A stretch of 64,000 bases of DNA from Acidimicrobiia bacterium. Lineage in GTDB: Bacteria > Actinomycetota > Acidimicrobiia > Spongiisociales > UBA5794. The stretch lies in the NCBI GenBank assembly GCA_041393965.1, contig JAWKJB010000002.1, forward strand, positions 434,001-498,000, in the 5' to 3' direction. A program made the translations under genes and the position numbers. This document shows positions 51,455 through 59,038 of this stretch, piece by piece; position 1 is the stretch's first letter; each line of letters starts with the position of its first letter. The notes below the pieces were generated by a model, which saw only the letters and a program-made list of their open reading frames with translations, was not told the origin of the DNA and did no database searches.

Positions 51455-52840
51455 ATGTCGCAGATCTCCATGCTTGGAACGCCCGCCGTCAGGGAAGCGC
51501 GGAATCCGACACGCGACGGCTTGACCTACTTCGTGCGGACATTCGGATGCCAGATGAACGAGCACGACTCCGAGCGCATCGCCGGACTGCTCCAAGCTGA
51601 CGGCATGACGCCGGTTCTCGCTCCCGATCGAGCCGATGTCATCGTTGTGAACACATGCACGATTCGGGAAAACGCCGACGCGGCGCTGTTTGGCTATCTC
51701 GGATCGCTCAAACGACTCAAAGACGATCGACCGTCTCTTCGCATCGCGGTTGGCGGTTGCTCGGCCCAAAAGGACCGGGACGAGGTGCGCCTTCGCGCGG
51801 ACTGGGTGGATGTCGTGTTTGGCACACACAATGTCCACCGCGTCGTCGAACTCCTCGACCACGCCGACGATTGGGGTCCCATCACCGAAGTCTGGGAGGA
51901 GACGCGCCCAGACGATGCCCGTCCTGCCGGCCTTCCCGCCCCGCGCGAGTCGGACCATTCGGCTTGGGTCACGATCACGGTCGGCTGCAACAACTCGTGC
52001 ACCTTTTGTATTGTCCCGATCGTGCGCGGCCGTGAGATCAGCCGCCGACCCGGCGACATCATCCGGGAGGTGGAACGCTTGGCGGCAGACGGTGTTCGCG
52101 AGGTGACCCTACTCGGTCAGAATGTCAACTCCTACGGGAGGGACCTCGACCTGAACGGGCGCAGTCCACTGTTCGCAGAGCTGCTCCGGAGTGTCGGGTC
52201 GGTCGCCGGTATCGATCGTGTCCGATACACGAGTCCGCACCCGAAGGACTTCACGGACGATGTGGCCCACGCCATGGCCGCGACCGAGGCGGTGTGTGAG
52301 CACATTCACTTCCCTCTCCAATCCGGAAGTGACCGGGTTCTTGCGAGGATGCACCGTGGATACACCTCCGACCGCTTTCTCGCCAAGCTCGAGATGATGC
52401 GCAGCATCGTGCCCGACCTCGCCGCTTCAACCGATGTGATCGTCGGCTTTCCCGGAGAGACCGACGCCGACTTCGAAGCGACGCTCGCAACCATCGAACG
52501 GGCACGATTCGACTCGGCGTTCATGTTCCAGTTCTCGCCGCGACCGGGGACACCGGCAGCCGAAATGCGCGATCAGGTTGACGGGGAGGTTCTCCGGGAA
52601 CGATTCGAGAGGCTCGTGGCGGCACAGAACCGTATCACCTTCGAGCGGAATCGCGAACGGATCGGGCGCCGCGAGGAGGTGATGGTGGTCGGTCCGTCAC
52701 GAAAGGACCCACAGATCGCGACGACTCGCTCCCGCGGAAACCGCATCGTGCACCTTCGGGGTGAGTGGGCTCCGGGAACGCTGCTCAATGCACAGATCAG
52801 TCGCGCAGCACCCCATTATCTTGAGGGAGTTCCGGTCTGA
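51455..52840 (+). CDS. miaB: tRNA-2-methylthio-N6-dimethylallyladenosine synthase MiaB
   Basis: Radical-SAM methylthiotransferase that adds the 2-methylthio group to i6A37 of tRNAs reading U-starting codons; 461 residues. First cluster: RTFGCQMNEHDSE (about 28-40), VNTCTIRENADA (about 66), VGGCSAQKD (about 100). Radical-SAM cluster CNNSCTFC (about 178). Then LGQNVNSYG and the C-terminal TRAM domain. The CQMNEHDSE motif and LGQNVNSY distinguish it from RimO. Ribosome binding site GAGGAG lies 5 bases before ATG 51455. The next step's partner, miaA, follows with a 4-bp overlap. Confidence 0.95.
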   Translation: MSQISMLGTPAVREARNPTRDGLTYFVRTFGCQMNEHDSERIAGLLQADGMTPVLAPDRADVIVVNTCTIRENADAALFGYLGSLKRLKDDRPSLRIAVGGCSAQKDRDEVRLRADWVDVVFGTHNVHRVVELLDHADDWGPITEVWEETRPDDARPAGLPAPRESDHSAWVTITVGCNNSCTFCIVPIVRGREISRRPGDIIREVERLAADGVREVTLLGQNVNSYGRDLDLNGRSPLFAELLRSVGSVAGIDRVRYTSPHPKDFTDDVAHAMAATEAVCEHIHFPLQSGSDRVLARMHRGYTSDRFLAKLEMMRSIVPDLAASTDVIVGFPGETDADFEATLATIERARFDSAFMFQFSPRPGTPAAEMRDQVDGEVLRERFERLVAAQNRITFERNRERIGRREEVMVVGPSRKDPQIATTRSRGNRIVHLRGEWAPGTLLNAQISRAAPHYLEGVPV

Positions 52841-53757
52841 GCATCGTCGCGATCGTCGGTCACACGGCTTCGGGGAAGTCCGCGATCGCCGAGGCCGTGG
52901 CAGACCGGTTTGGTGCCGAGATCCTGTCGGTGGACTCGATGCAGGTCTATCGGGGCATGGACATCGGCACGGCAAAGCCGACCCTGCGCGTACGGGAGCG
53001 AATCACCCACCACATGATCGATCTCGTCGATCCGGTCGACGAATACGATGTTGCGACCTTTCAGCACATGGCAAGGGCCGTCCTCGCCGACGGATCCGGC
53101 CGGAATGCAAGAATGCTCGTCGTTGGCGGATCCGGACTCCATTACCGAGCTGTTGTGGATCCGCTCGAGTTTGGTCATGCGGATGCATCGGTTCGGAGCT
53201 TTCTTGAGGCGTTGGAGCCTGCACAGGCGCGCACCCGCTTGGCTGCGGTGGACCCGGCCGCTGGAGAGCATGTCGATCTCGACAACCCGCGCCGAGTGGT
53301 TCGTGCGCTCGAGATCTACGAAGTGACCGGGCAAACCCCGAGCTCCCGGTACCGGACACCCGAAGCCGCCGCGATACGCGAATACGAGCCGCTGATTCCC
53401 CATACAGCGATCGGTCTCGATGCCGGGGATGCTGCTCGTGAGCGGTCTGAGCAGCGCCTCGATCGCATGCTCGAAGCGGGTCTCCTCGCTGAAGTGGAGT
53501 CGCTCACCGGACGACTCGGTCGCACGGCCGCGCAGGCAGTCGGCTACAAGGAGCTGTTGCCCGTCGTTGCGGGCCGGATCTCCCTTGACGATGGTGTTGC
53601 GGCCGCCAGAGCAGCGACCAAGGCGCTGATCAAGCGGCAGCGGACCTTCTTCAGGAGGGATCCACGGATTGTCTGGATACCGTGGCAGGATGAGGCCGAC
53701 GGGAGGATCGGAGCCGTCATGGAACAGATCGAGAGGACCACATCGTGGAGTTCGTGA
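52837..53757 (+). CDS. miaA: tRNA dimethylallyltransferase MiaA, apparent CTG start
   Basis: Transfers the dimethylallyl group to A37 of tRNAs, supplying the substrate of MiaB; about 306 residues. The N-terminal P-loop is IVGHTASGKSAIAE, followed by LSVDSMQVYRGMDIGTAKP and HHMIDLVDP. The first in-frame ATG, GTG or TTG after the P-loop would remove it. Between the in-frame stop at 52822-52824 and the P-loop, the only plausible initiator is CTG at 52837, in a CTGA overlap with miaB and 7 bases after TTGAGGGAG. I therefore start there. The 3' end overlaps dapF by 13 bp. Confidence 0.9.
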   Translation: MSIVAIVGHTASGKSAIAEAVADRFGAEILSVDSMQVYRGMDIGTAKPTLRVRERITHHMIDLVDPVDEYDVATFQHMARAVLADGSGRNARMLVVGGSGLHYRAVVDPLEFGHADASVRSFLEALEPAQARTRLAAVDPAAGEHVDLDNPRRVVRALEIYEVTGQTPSSRYRTPEAAAIREYEPLIPHTAIGLDAGDAARERSEQRLDRMLEAGLLAEVESLTGRLGRTAAQAVGYKELLPVVAGRISLDDGVAAARAATKALIKRQRTFFRRDPRIVWIPWQDEADGRIGAVMEQIERTTSWSS

Positions 53758-54506
53758 AGGTGGAGGGTCTCGGCAACGATTTCCTCGTCTTTGACGGACC
53801 GTTCGAACCCGATCCCGCTGATGTGGTTGCGTGGTGCGACCGTCGGCGGGGCGTTGGCGGCGACGGCGTGCTCGTCATCGAGTCACTCGACGAAGGAACC
53901 GTCAAGATGCGCTACTGGAATGCGGACGGCGGCGAAGCCGAGATGTGCGGCAATGGGCTCCGGTGCGTCGCCAGGCTTGCGTACGAGCGTGGTTGGGTGT
54001 CCCGTGGGGACTTCATCGTTCGGACTGCCGTTGGGGATCATCCGGTTGTGGTGTACGACGATGTCGTGCATGCCTTCGTGGGCACGCCGAGTCGATACCG
54101 GACGGAGACCCTCGAGATCGATGGTGTGTTCGTGCATCCCCTTTCGATCGGAAACCCACACGCGGTCATCTTTGTCGATACGGTCGCAGATGTGGAGATC
54201 GAACGGATCGGGCCCCTTGTCGAGACCGATCCCCTGTTCCCGGATCGGACGAATGTCGAATTCGTGGAGATCGTTGAGAACGGCATCCGAGCGAGGATCT
54301 GGGAACGGGGGGTGGGGGAGACGCCTGCGTCAGGTACAGGGGCAACCGCCGCCGCCTACATGGCCCATGCCGTCCATGGAGTGAACGCGCCGGTTCGGGT
54401 GGAGCTCGCGGGCGGCTTCCTCACGGTATCGTTCGACGACGCGGGCGCGTGGATGGACGGGCCTGCCGAGATCGTCTTCCGCGGCTCGATCGAGTCCGTG
54501 TCCTAG
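53745..54506 (+). CDS. dapF: Diaminopimelate epimerase DapF with Cys-to-Ser change
   Basis: Family enzyme converts LL- to meso-diaminopimelate with two cysteines as acid and base; 253 residues. Fold motifs: VEGLGNDFLVFD (about 6-17), RRRGVGGDGVLVI, the first cysteine in EMCGNGLRC (Cys68), SIGNPHAVIFV with His139, and WERGVGETP. The second catalytic cysteine, expected in the ACGTGA motif, is serine (PASGTGATA, Ser196, codon TCA). All other active-site residues are kept. It may be slower, use another chemistry or be impaired; no second copy is in the window. Start GTG 53745 overlaps miaA. Confidence 0.9.
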   Translation: MEFVKVEGLGNDFLVFDGPFEPDPADVVAWCDRRRGVGGDGVLVIESLDEGTVKMRYWNADGGEAEMCGNGLRCVARLAYERGWVSRGDFIVRTAVGDHPVVVYDDVVHAFVGTPSRYRTETLEIDGVFVHPLSIGNPHAVIFVDTVADVEIERIGPLVETDPLFPDRTNVEFVEIVENGIRARIWERGVGETPASGTGATAAAYMAHAVHGVNAPVRVELAGGFLTVSFDDAGAWMDGPAEIVFRGSIESVS

Positions 54507-54521
54507 TGCGGACAACAGCCG

Positions 54522-55154
54522 CTACCCGATGCGGCGCAGGACCGCGACCACGACTCCAAGGATCGTCAGTCCGTCGGTGTACACCACCGGCTCATACGCC
54601 GTGTTCGCCGGATGGAGCACGATGCCGTTGCTGGTCTGTTCGAAGCGTTTGACGGTGGCTTCGTTGTCGTCGATGAGGGCGGCGACGATCTGACCGTTGC
54701 GGGCCGTCGATTGCTTCTGCACGACCACATAGTCCCGGTCATGGATCCCTTCATCGACCATCGAGTCGCCTCTGATCGTGAGCATGAACACGGGTTCCCT
54801 TCCGACGAGTTCGGTCGGCAACGGGTATACCTCTTCGATGTCTTCCTCGGCGATGATCGGTGATCCCGCCGCGATGTTGCCGACGAGCGGCACATCGCGC
54901 ACCGCGGCCCGAGCGATCGGGATCGCGGCGTCTGGCTGGATCACCTCAATGGCGCGAGGTTTCGATGGATCGCGACGAATGAAACCTTCCTTGGCGAGGG
55001 TGGAGAGGTGGCTGTGCACCGTCGAGGGGGAGCGAAGTCCGACCGCATCCCCGATCTCTCGAACGGACGGCGGATAGCCACGGTCCGCAACGGTGCTGGT
55101 GATGAGGTCGAGGATCTCACGCTGTCGTGTGGTGAGTGTTGTGGGGTCAGGCAC
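54522..55154 (-). CDS. lexA: SOS repressor LexA
   Basis: Transcriptional repressor and S24 self-protease, 210 residues. N-terminal winged HTH (QREILDLITSTVADRGYPPS, then LRSPSTVHSHLSTL). The cleavage site is NIAA/GSPI (Ala96-Gly97), the catalytic serine is in RGDSMVDEGI (Ser131) and the lysine in NEATVKRF (Lys169). RecA filaments trigger cleavage. Start GTG 55154 with GGAGGAC upstream; the ORF's long upstream extension is a shadow. A LexA box at 55204-55215 implies autoregulation. It converges with dapF (15-bp gap). Confidence 0.97.
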   Translation of the reverse strand: MPDPTTLTTRQREILDLITSTVADRGYPPSVREIGDAVGLRSPSTVHSHLSTLAKEGFIRRDPSKPRAIEVIQPDAAIPIARAAVRDVPLVGNIAAGSPIIAEEDIEEVYPLPTELVGREPVFMLTIRGDSMVDEGIHDRDYVVVQKQSTARNGQIVAALIDDNEATVKRFEQTSNGIVLHPANTAYEPVVYTDGLTILGVVVAVLRRIG

Positions 55155-55203
55155 ATGTCCTCCGTTCGTCCGTGGCAGTGTACCGCCTCGGAAGCGAAAG
55201 ACC

Positions 55204-55215
55204 AAACATATGTTC
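55204..55215 (-). promoter_or_regulatory. LexA box upstream of lexA
   Basis: Minus-strand reading GAACatatGTTT, one mismatch from GAAC-N4-GTTC, in context TCGAAC...GTTTGG, 50 bp before the lexA GTG. It overlaps a possible -35 TTGGTC, which is 17 bp from TACACT on the minus strand. The weaker half-site fits loose autoregulation. The box also lies 84 bp upstream of the rightward gene at 55299. Confidence 0.8.
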
Positions 55216-55298
55216 GATATCAAGCCATGTTGCAGCGTGCCGATCGCGAGACCAGCGCCGGTGTATCGGTAGTCTGCGTGTCTGGCACGGGAGGGTCG

Positions 55299-55988
55299 GT
55301 GCAAAAGATCTGGATGGGGATAGCAGGCGTTCTGTTTATCGCGTCCGGCGTACTCATCTTCGTCGCCTTCACCGGTTCGTCGCATCCGATGGGTGCGATC
55401 TCCGTCGAAGCCGCGACGGCGCCCGGCGACACCATGGAGCTGCGAGACAGCAGCGATTGCCGAGACGACTTCCCCGGCTGGCGCGGCGTGGTCGGTGCGA
55501 GCGAACACGAGGACGCGGCGGCGTGGTTCGATGAGGTCTGGGGACCGGCTGTCGAACCATGGACATCGCGGTCCAACACCCTTGGCGTGGCGGGGGAGTG
55601 GCGGCACTACGCGGATCTCAGCGTCCGCTTCGTTGGCGATGGTTACACGGTCCAGACCTTTGCCGGCACGGTGGACCACGGGTGTCCGAGCAGCGAAGCG
55701 TCGACCTGGGGCGCGGTCCCACAGTCGGCGTGGACCCAACCGGGCGCAACCTGCCCATCCACCGATGTCATCGTGTTCGCTGGAACCGAGTACCTCCCGA
55801 AGCCGAATGCACTCGGCAGTCCTACTGAGCCGACGCTCACGCCTCCTGGAGGGTGGGACCTCATCACCTACCCCAATGGTGGAGCGGTCGCGTTTCGAGA
55901 TGATGACGCCAACGACATCTCGGTCCGATACCCGGGCTCGACCGTCTACCAACTTCACAGCGTCGGGGGAATCTGCGCGTCGGAGTGA
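55299..55988 (+). CDS. Hypothetical membrane-anchored secreted protein
   Basis: Unrecognised 229-residue protein. One N-terminal hydrophobic helix (MGIAGVLFIASGVLIFVAFTG) anchors or exports it. The outer part is acidic, rich in Trp and Gly, and has four cysteines (DCRDD, HGCPSSE, GATCPST, GGICASE) that could make two disulfides. The GTG at 55299 follows GGGAGG; ATG 55314 is an alternative. It lies between lexA and the tandem LexA boxes of the LysM gene, in the position between lexA and its divergent neighbour, and its promoter region contains the lexA box. Function unknown. Confidence 0.65.
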   Translation: MQKIWMGIAGVLFIASGVLIFVAFTGSSHPMGAISVEAATAPGDTMELRDSSDCRDDFPGWRGVVGASEHEDAAAWFDEVWGPAVEPWTSRSNTLGVAGEWRHYADLSVRFVGDGYTVQTFAGTVDHGCPSSEASTWGAVPQSAWTQPGATCPSTDVIVFAGTEYLPKPNALGSPTEPTLTPPGGWDLITYPNGGAVAFRDDDANDISVRYPGSTVYQLHSVGGICASE

Positions 55989-56016
55989 CGCAACCCGGAT
56001 CACGACCATTTCATGC

Positions 56017-56071
56017 TTGACAATCGAACAGATGTTCGATATGGTTTCTCCCAACGATCGAACATCTGTTC
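56017..56071 (+). promoter_or_regulatory. SOS promoter with two LexA boxes
   Basis: The -35 is TTGACA (56017-56022) and the -10 is TATGGT (56040-56045), spacer 17 bp: the best core promoter in the window. LexA box 1, GAACagatGTTC (56026-56037), lies in the spacer; box 2, GAACatctGTTC (56060-56071), lies just after the predicted start. Centres are 34 bp apart. It faces the LysM gene and nrdR. The double site should give the tightest LexA control of the four. Confidence 0.88.
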
Positions 56072-56175
56072 GGTACGGGTGGGATTCGAGGTCGAAAAGC
56101 CGACGATCCGAGGCACCGCAGGTGCGGCGCCCATGTGCACCGAAAAGTGTCACACCCGGACCGTACCGTGATCGT

Positions 56176-56217
56176 ATGAGCTTCGGCTCATCACTGGGCA
56201 CACGGGTCACTCCGTGA
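56176..56217 (+). other. Leader ORF with UUCG hairpin before LysM gene
   Basis: Short frame ATG (56176) to TGA (56215-56217), product MSFGSSLGTRVTP. TACCGT (56164-56169) lies 6 bases before its ATG. Its first bases form ATGAGC-TTCG-GCTCAT (56176-56191), a stable UUCG tetraloop stem. The TGA overlaps a GTG (56214) in frame with the LysM gene (GTGA). It could be a coupled leader peptide; expression is not shown by sequence alone. Confidence 0.45.
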
Positions 56218-56252
56218 GGGCCCGGCTGGACGAGGTTGCAGGAGTGAGCAGC

Positions 56253-56540
56253 ATGACGATCATGAACGGCGCACGATTTCGGGCGCTCTCCATCATCTCC
56301 ATCACCGTGATCGTTGTGCTGCTGCTCCTGACCTCGGCGGGGCAGGCATCGCTCGAGGGGACCGCAACCGAGCCCTATCGGGTCAGGAGCGGTGACACCC
56401 TCTGGCAGATCGCCGGTGACCTCGGTCCGGAAGACCGGGATCGTCGGGAGGTCGTCGCGGTGATCCAGAGGATCAACGACCTCGGTTCTGAACCACTCCA
56501 GATCGGTCAAATCCTTGAGATCCCGGTCGTGGACACCTAG
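56253..56540 (+). CDS. LysM protein, probable SOS cell-division inhibitor (YneA/DivS/ChiZ-like)
   Basis: 95-residue protein: one membrane helix (LSIISITVIVVLLLLTSAG) and a single C-terminal LysM domain (YRVRSGDTLWQIAGDLG...LQIGQILEIP) outside the cell. This architecture and the place between lexA and nrdR match YneA of Bacillus, DivS of Corynebacterium and ChiZ (Rv2719c) of Mycobacterium, which delay division during DNA damage. The tandem-box SOS promoter upstream supports this. ATG 56253 has GCAGGAG 8 bases upstream. A GTG at 56214 in frame, coupled to a leader ORF, would add 13 residues. Confidence 0.82.
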   Translation: MTIMNGARFRALSIISITVIVVLLLLTSAGQASLEGTATEPYRVRSGDTLWQIAGDLGPEDRDRREVVAVIQRINDLGSEPLQIGQILEIPVVDT

Positions 56541-56593
56541 CCAGCAGTCTGTTGCTGGCGCCAGCGCGGTGCGACGACAGTACGATGCCGGAC

Positions 56594-57052
56594 ATGCGCT
56601 GCCCCCTGTGCTTCACCCACGACACGAAGGTTGTGGACTCCCGACAGACCGACGGTGGCATGGCGGTGCGCCGTCGACGAGCTTGCCCTGAATGCGGGCA
56701 CCGATTCAGCACATTCGAGCGGCCCACGACGGTGATCGTGATCAAGCGCGATGGGCGCCGCCAGCCCTTCGATGTCGACAAGGTCCGCCGCGGGGTGACC
56801 ATCACCCTCGCCGATCGGCCCGTTGCGGATGAGGCGGTCGATGATCTGGTGGCGGCGGTGGAACGAGCCGCGTACACCTCACGGCAGAACATGACCGCCG
56901 ATGAGATCGGCCAGCTCGTTCTTGAGGGATTGCGAACCCTCGACGAGGTCGGGTATCTCCGGTTCGCCTCCGTGTACAAGGAGTTCCAGGATGCAAGCGA
57001 CTTCGAGCGTGAGGCGGCATCACTTGAGGTTGATCCGCTCAGATCTGAGTGA
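56594..57052 (+). CDS. nrdR: Ribonucleotide reductase repressor NrdR
   Basis: Zinc-ribbon plus ATP-cone repressor of ribonucleotide reductase genes that senses dATP/ATP; 152 residues. MRCPLCFTHDTKVVDSR and RRACPECGHRFSTFE give the four zinc cysteines; the ATP cone is VIKRDGRRQPFDVDKV onward, and YLRFASVYKEFQD is the C-terminal signature. The open frame begins at 56552, but TACGAT (56581-56586) ends 7 bases before ATG 56594, which gives the canonical MRCP start. No nrd genes are in the window. Its end overlaps the next gene by 14 bp tail to tail. Confidence 0.95.
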   Translation: MRCPLCFTHDTKVVDSRQTDGGMAVRRRRACPECGHRFSTFERPTTVIVIKRDGRRQPFDVDKVRRGVTITLADRPVADEAVDDLVAAVERAAYTSRQNMTADEIGQLVLEGLRTLDEVGYLRFASVYKEFQDASDFEREAASLEVDPLRSE

Positions 57053-58277
57053 GGTCGTCCATGTGCGTCTCGAGTTCGCCTGCGTAGTTCACGATGCGTC
57101 CGTCGATCTCGGTGCGGAACGCTCCGAGCGCAGTTGCTTCTTCGGTCATGAGAGAGGCGCGGAGGGCGTCGAGTTCCGTCACGAGGGCCAGGGCGACGGT
57201 GGTGTTTCCTTCCGAGAGCGCCGAAAGGTACTCGGTTTGCCAATCGGTGTAGCGAGCGTGGGATGCCTGGGCCGCGGCCTTGACATCGCCAAAGGTCGGT
57301 TCGTCGGGAAGCTCGGCAAGGGCTGCTGCGTCGTCTGCGAGCGACGCAGCGAGCGTGACACTGATCGTGTTGATCGTCTCGGAGCTTGCGGTTGTGGGGA
57401 GGTTTCCCGGACTGAGCATCGTGGGGATCCTGACGCGGTAGACATAGCCGTTCCCAAGGCGGCCAGCGAGTTCGCTTCCCTCCGTACCGAGGATCGCGGT
57501 TTCTTGTTTGAGGGGTTCGAGGGCGTCGATCGGCCCCTTCGGTACGAGTGGCAGGATGCTCGGCAGCGGTTCGGATGCAACCTCTTGCATGGTGAACGCG
57601 GCGCTGTCGAGTTCGGCGATCATCGGTATCGCCGTGGACAGCGATTCGGGGGTCGAGTCGATTGTGGTGATTGCGTCGAGGGCAGACTGGGCGCCAGGGA
57701 GTTGGTTCCGCACTGCGACGGTCGCGTCGTAGTAGCGCTGGCGGACTGCGATCGCCTCCGACTCGGTGGCCCGCGGGAGCCAGATCGCGGCAATACCGAC
57801 AGCGACGATGAGCAAGATGAGCACCACCACGATGGGCCATCGATACGACCTCCGGGATCGGAGTTGCCGTGGAAGCTCTTCGTCGAACGCTGCTGCATCG
57901 GAAGGCGGCTCGTTCACAGGCTCGATCACCTGCTTGGCCTCGGGCATGGGGGGCGGGGGCGGGAGATTCGGTGCCATGGTGGCCGCGGCGGCGGCCGGTT
58001 GTGGAGGCAGCCGCCTGCGGTCGTAGGTTGCGTTGAGGGTGCCCGGATCGCCGTCGAAGGACGAGACCGTGATGCTTGTGGTTCGAATGGTCGTCGTGGC
58101 AACCCTCCGCTCGTCGGACGGTGCCGATGCCGCGGGACCATCGGCAATCATGTCGTTCTCGCGGGTGAGATCAGCGATCGCATCCGCACCCGAGGGAGAT
58201 GGCGGAGCGGCTCCGACCGCTTCGAGAAACCACGAACCGTTGTCGCGGTCCTCGCCGTCGGGGATGCTGGTCGTCAT
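57039..58277 (-). CDS. Hypothetical single-pass membrane protein
   Basis: Unrecognised 412-residue protein. Residues 1-140 are a cytoplasmic low-complexity region (Pro/Ala-rich, LPPQPAAAAATMAPNLPPPP), then basic LRSRRSYRWPIVVVLILLIV begins the single membrane helix (about 147-166). The outer 245 residues are predicted helical, with acidic and Thr-rich segments (EPLPSILPLVPKGPIDALEP, ALVTELDALRASLMTEEATA). No cysteine or catalytic motif. The layout resembles cell-envelope sensors or wall-linked proteins, but nothing is recognised. It lies between nrdR and dut on the other strand and is divergent from dut by 29 bp. Confidence 0.65.
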   Translation of the reverse strand: MTTSIPDGEDRDNGSWFLEAVGAAPPSPSGADAIADLTRENDMIADGPAASAPSDERRVATTTIRTTSITVSSFDGDPGTLNATYDRRRLPPQPAAAAATMAPNLPPPPPMPEAKQVIEPVNEPPSDAAAFDEELPRQLRSRRSYRWPIVVVLILLIVAVGIAAIWLPRATESEAIAVRQRYYDATVAVRNQLPGAQSALDAITTIDSTPESLSTAIPMIAELDSAAFTMQEVASEPLPSILPLVPKGPIDALEPLKQETAILGTEGSELAGRLGNGYVYRVRIPTMLSPGNLPTTASSETINTISVTLAASLADDAAALAELPDEPTFGDVKAAAQASHARYTDWQTEYLSALSEGNTTVALALVTELDALRASLMTEEATALGAFRTEIDGRIVNYAGELETHMDDLTQI

Positions 58278-58306
58278 GTGTTCGTGCTCCGTGGGACAAT
58301 CCGGTC

Positions 58307-58744
58307 ATGAAGATACCCGTCGTTCGCCTTCATCCTCGGATTCCCATACCCACGATCGCGCATCCCGGTGACGCCGGAGCGGACCTCGCGGCCGCCGAAG
58401 ACGCGACCATTGAACCGGGGGCGGTCGCACTGGTGGGGACGGGGCTTCGGCTTGGCATTCCTCGCGGATACGCAGGATTCGTGCTGCCGCGTTCGGGTCT
58501 CGCAACCCGCCACGGGGTCACCGTCGTGAACGCGCCGGGCCTCATTGATGCCGGGTATCGCGGGGAGTTGCGTGTGGGTCTGATCAACCATGGCAATGCC
58601 CCGTTCCGCGTCGCTCGCGGAGACCGGATCGCCCAGCTCGTCATCATGGCGATCGAAGCCCCCGAATTCGTCGAGGTGGCGTCCCTCGACGACACGCCTC
58701 GGGGGGAGGGTGGATTCGGATCCACCGGTATCGAGGGCCGGTAG
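58307..58744 (+). CDS. dut: Deoxyuridine triphosphatase
   Basis: Hydrolyses dUTP to dUMP and pyrophosphate, keeping uracil out of DNA; trimeric, 145 residues. The five motifs are present: HPGDAGADL (1), LPRSGLATRHG (2), APGLIDAGYRGE (3), RGDRIAQLV (4) and RGEGGFGSTG (5, the C-terminal arm). GACAAT (58295-58300) lies 6 bases before the ATG. The gene is followed 32 bp later by tRNA-Gly. Confidence 0.95.
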   Translation: MKIPVVRLHPRIPIPTIAHPGDAGADLAAAEDATIEPGAVALVGTGLRLGIPRGYAGFVLPRSGLATRHGVTVVNAPGLIDAGYRGELRVGLINHGNAPFRVARGDRIAQLVIMAIEAPEFVEVASLDDTPRGEGGFGSTGIEGR

Positions 58745-58776
58745 AAAGAACCCCCTCGTGATACCATCGGGGCCAC

Positions 58777-58849
58777 GCGGACGTAGCTCAGCTGGTAGAG
58801 CGCAACCTTGCCAAGGTTGAGGTCGCCGGTTCGAACCCGGTCGTCCGCT
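58777..58849 (+). tRNA. tRNA-Gly(GCC)
   Basis: 73 bases. Acceptor GCGGACG/CGTCCGC, D arm GCTC...GAGC, anticodon stem CAACC/GGTTG with loop TTGCCAA (anticodon GCC), T arm GCCGG-TTCGAAC-CCGGT. Discriminator T; CCA not encoded. It contains one of only two ACGT sites in the first 60 kb (58781). Confidence 0.95.
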
Positions 58850-58889
58850 CCGCGAGGAGGGCGGTCCACCGTGACCGCCTTTCCTGTTC

Positions 58890-58960
58890 GGCGACGTGGC
58901 CGAGTGGCTAGGCAAGGGTCTGCAAAACCCTGGACGCGGGTTCGATTCCCGCCGTCGCCT
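58890..58960 (+). tRNA. tRNA-Cys(GCA)
   Basis: 71 bases. Acceptor GGCGACG/CGTCGCC, anticodon stem AGGGT/ACCCT with loop CTGCAAA (anticodon GCA), T arm GCGGG-TTCGATT-CCCGC. Discriminator T, no encoded CCA. It holds the other ACGT site (58894). It lies 40 bp after tRNA-Gly and may share its transcript. Confidence 0.95.
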
Positions 58961-59038
58961 CTGATCGGTGTTGATCGACCATCCAGCGGGTCACGAGTGC
59001 GTCTAGAGTCGCGTGATCCGACTGATCGAGGCGGCACC

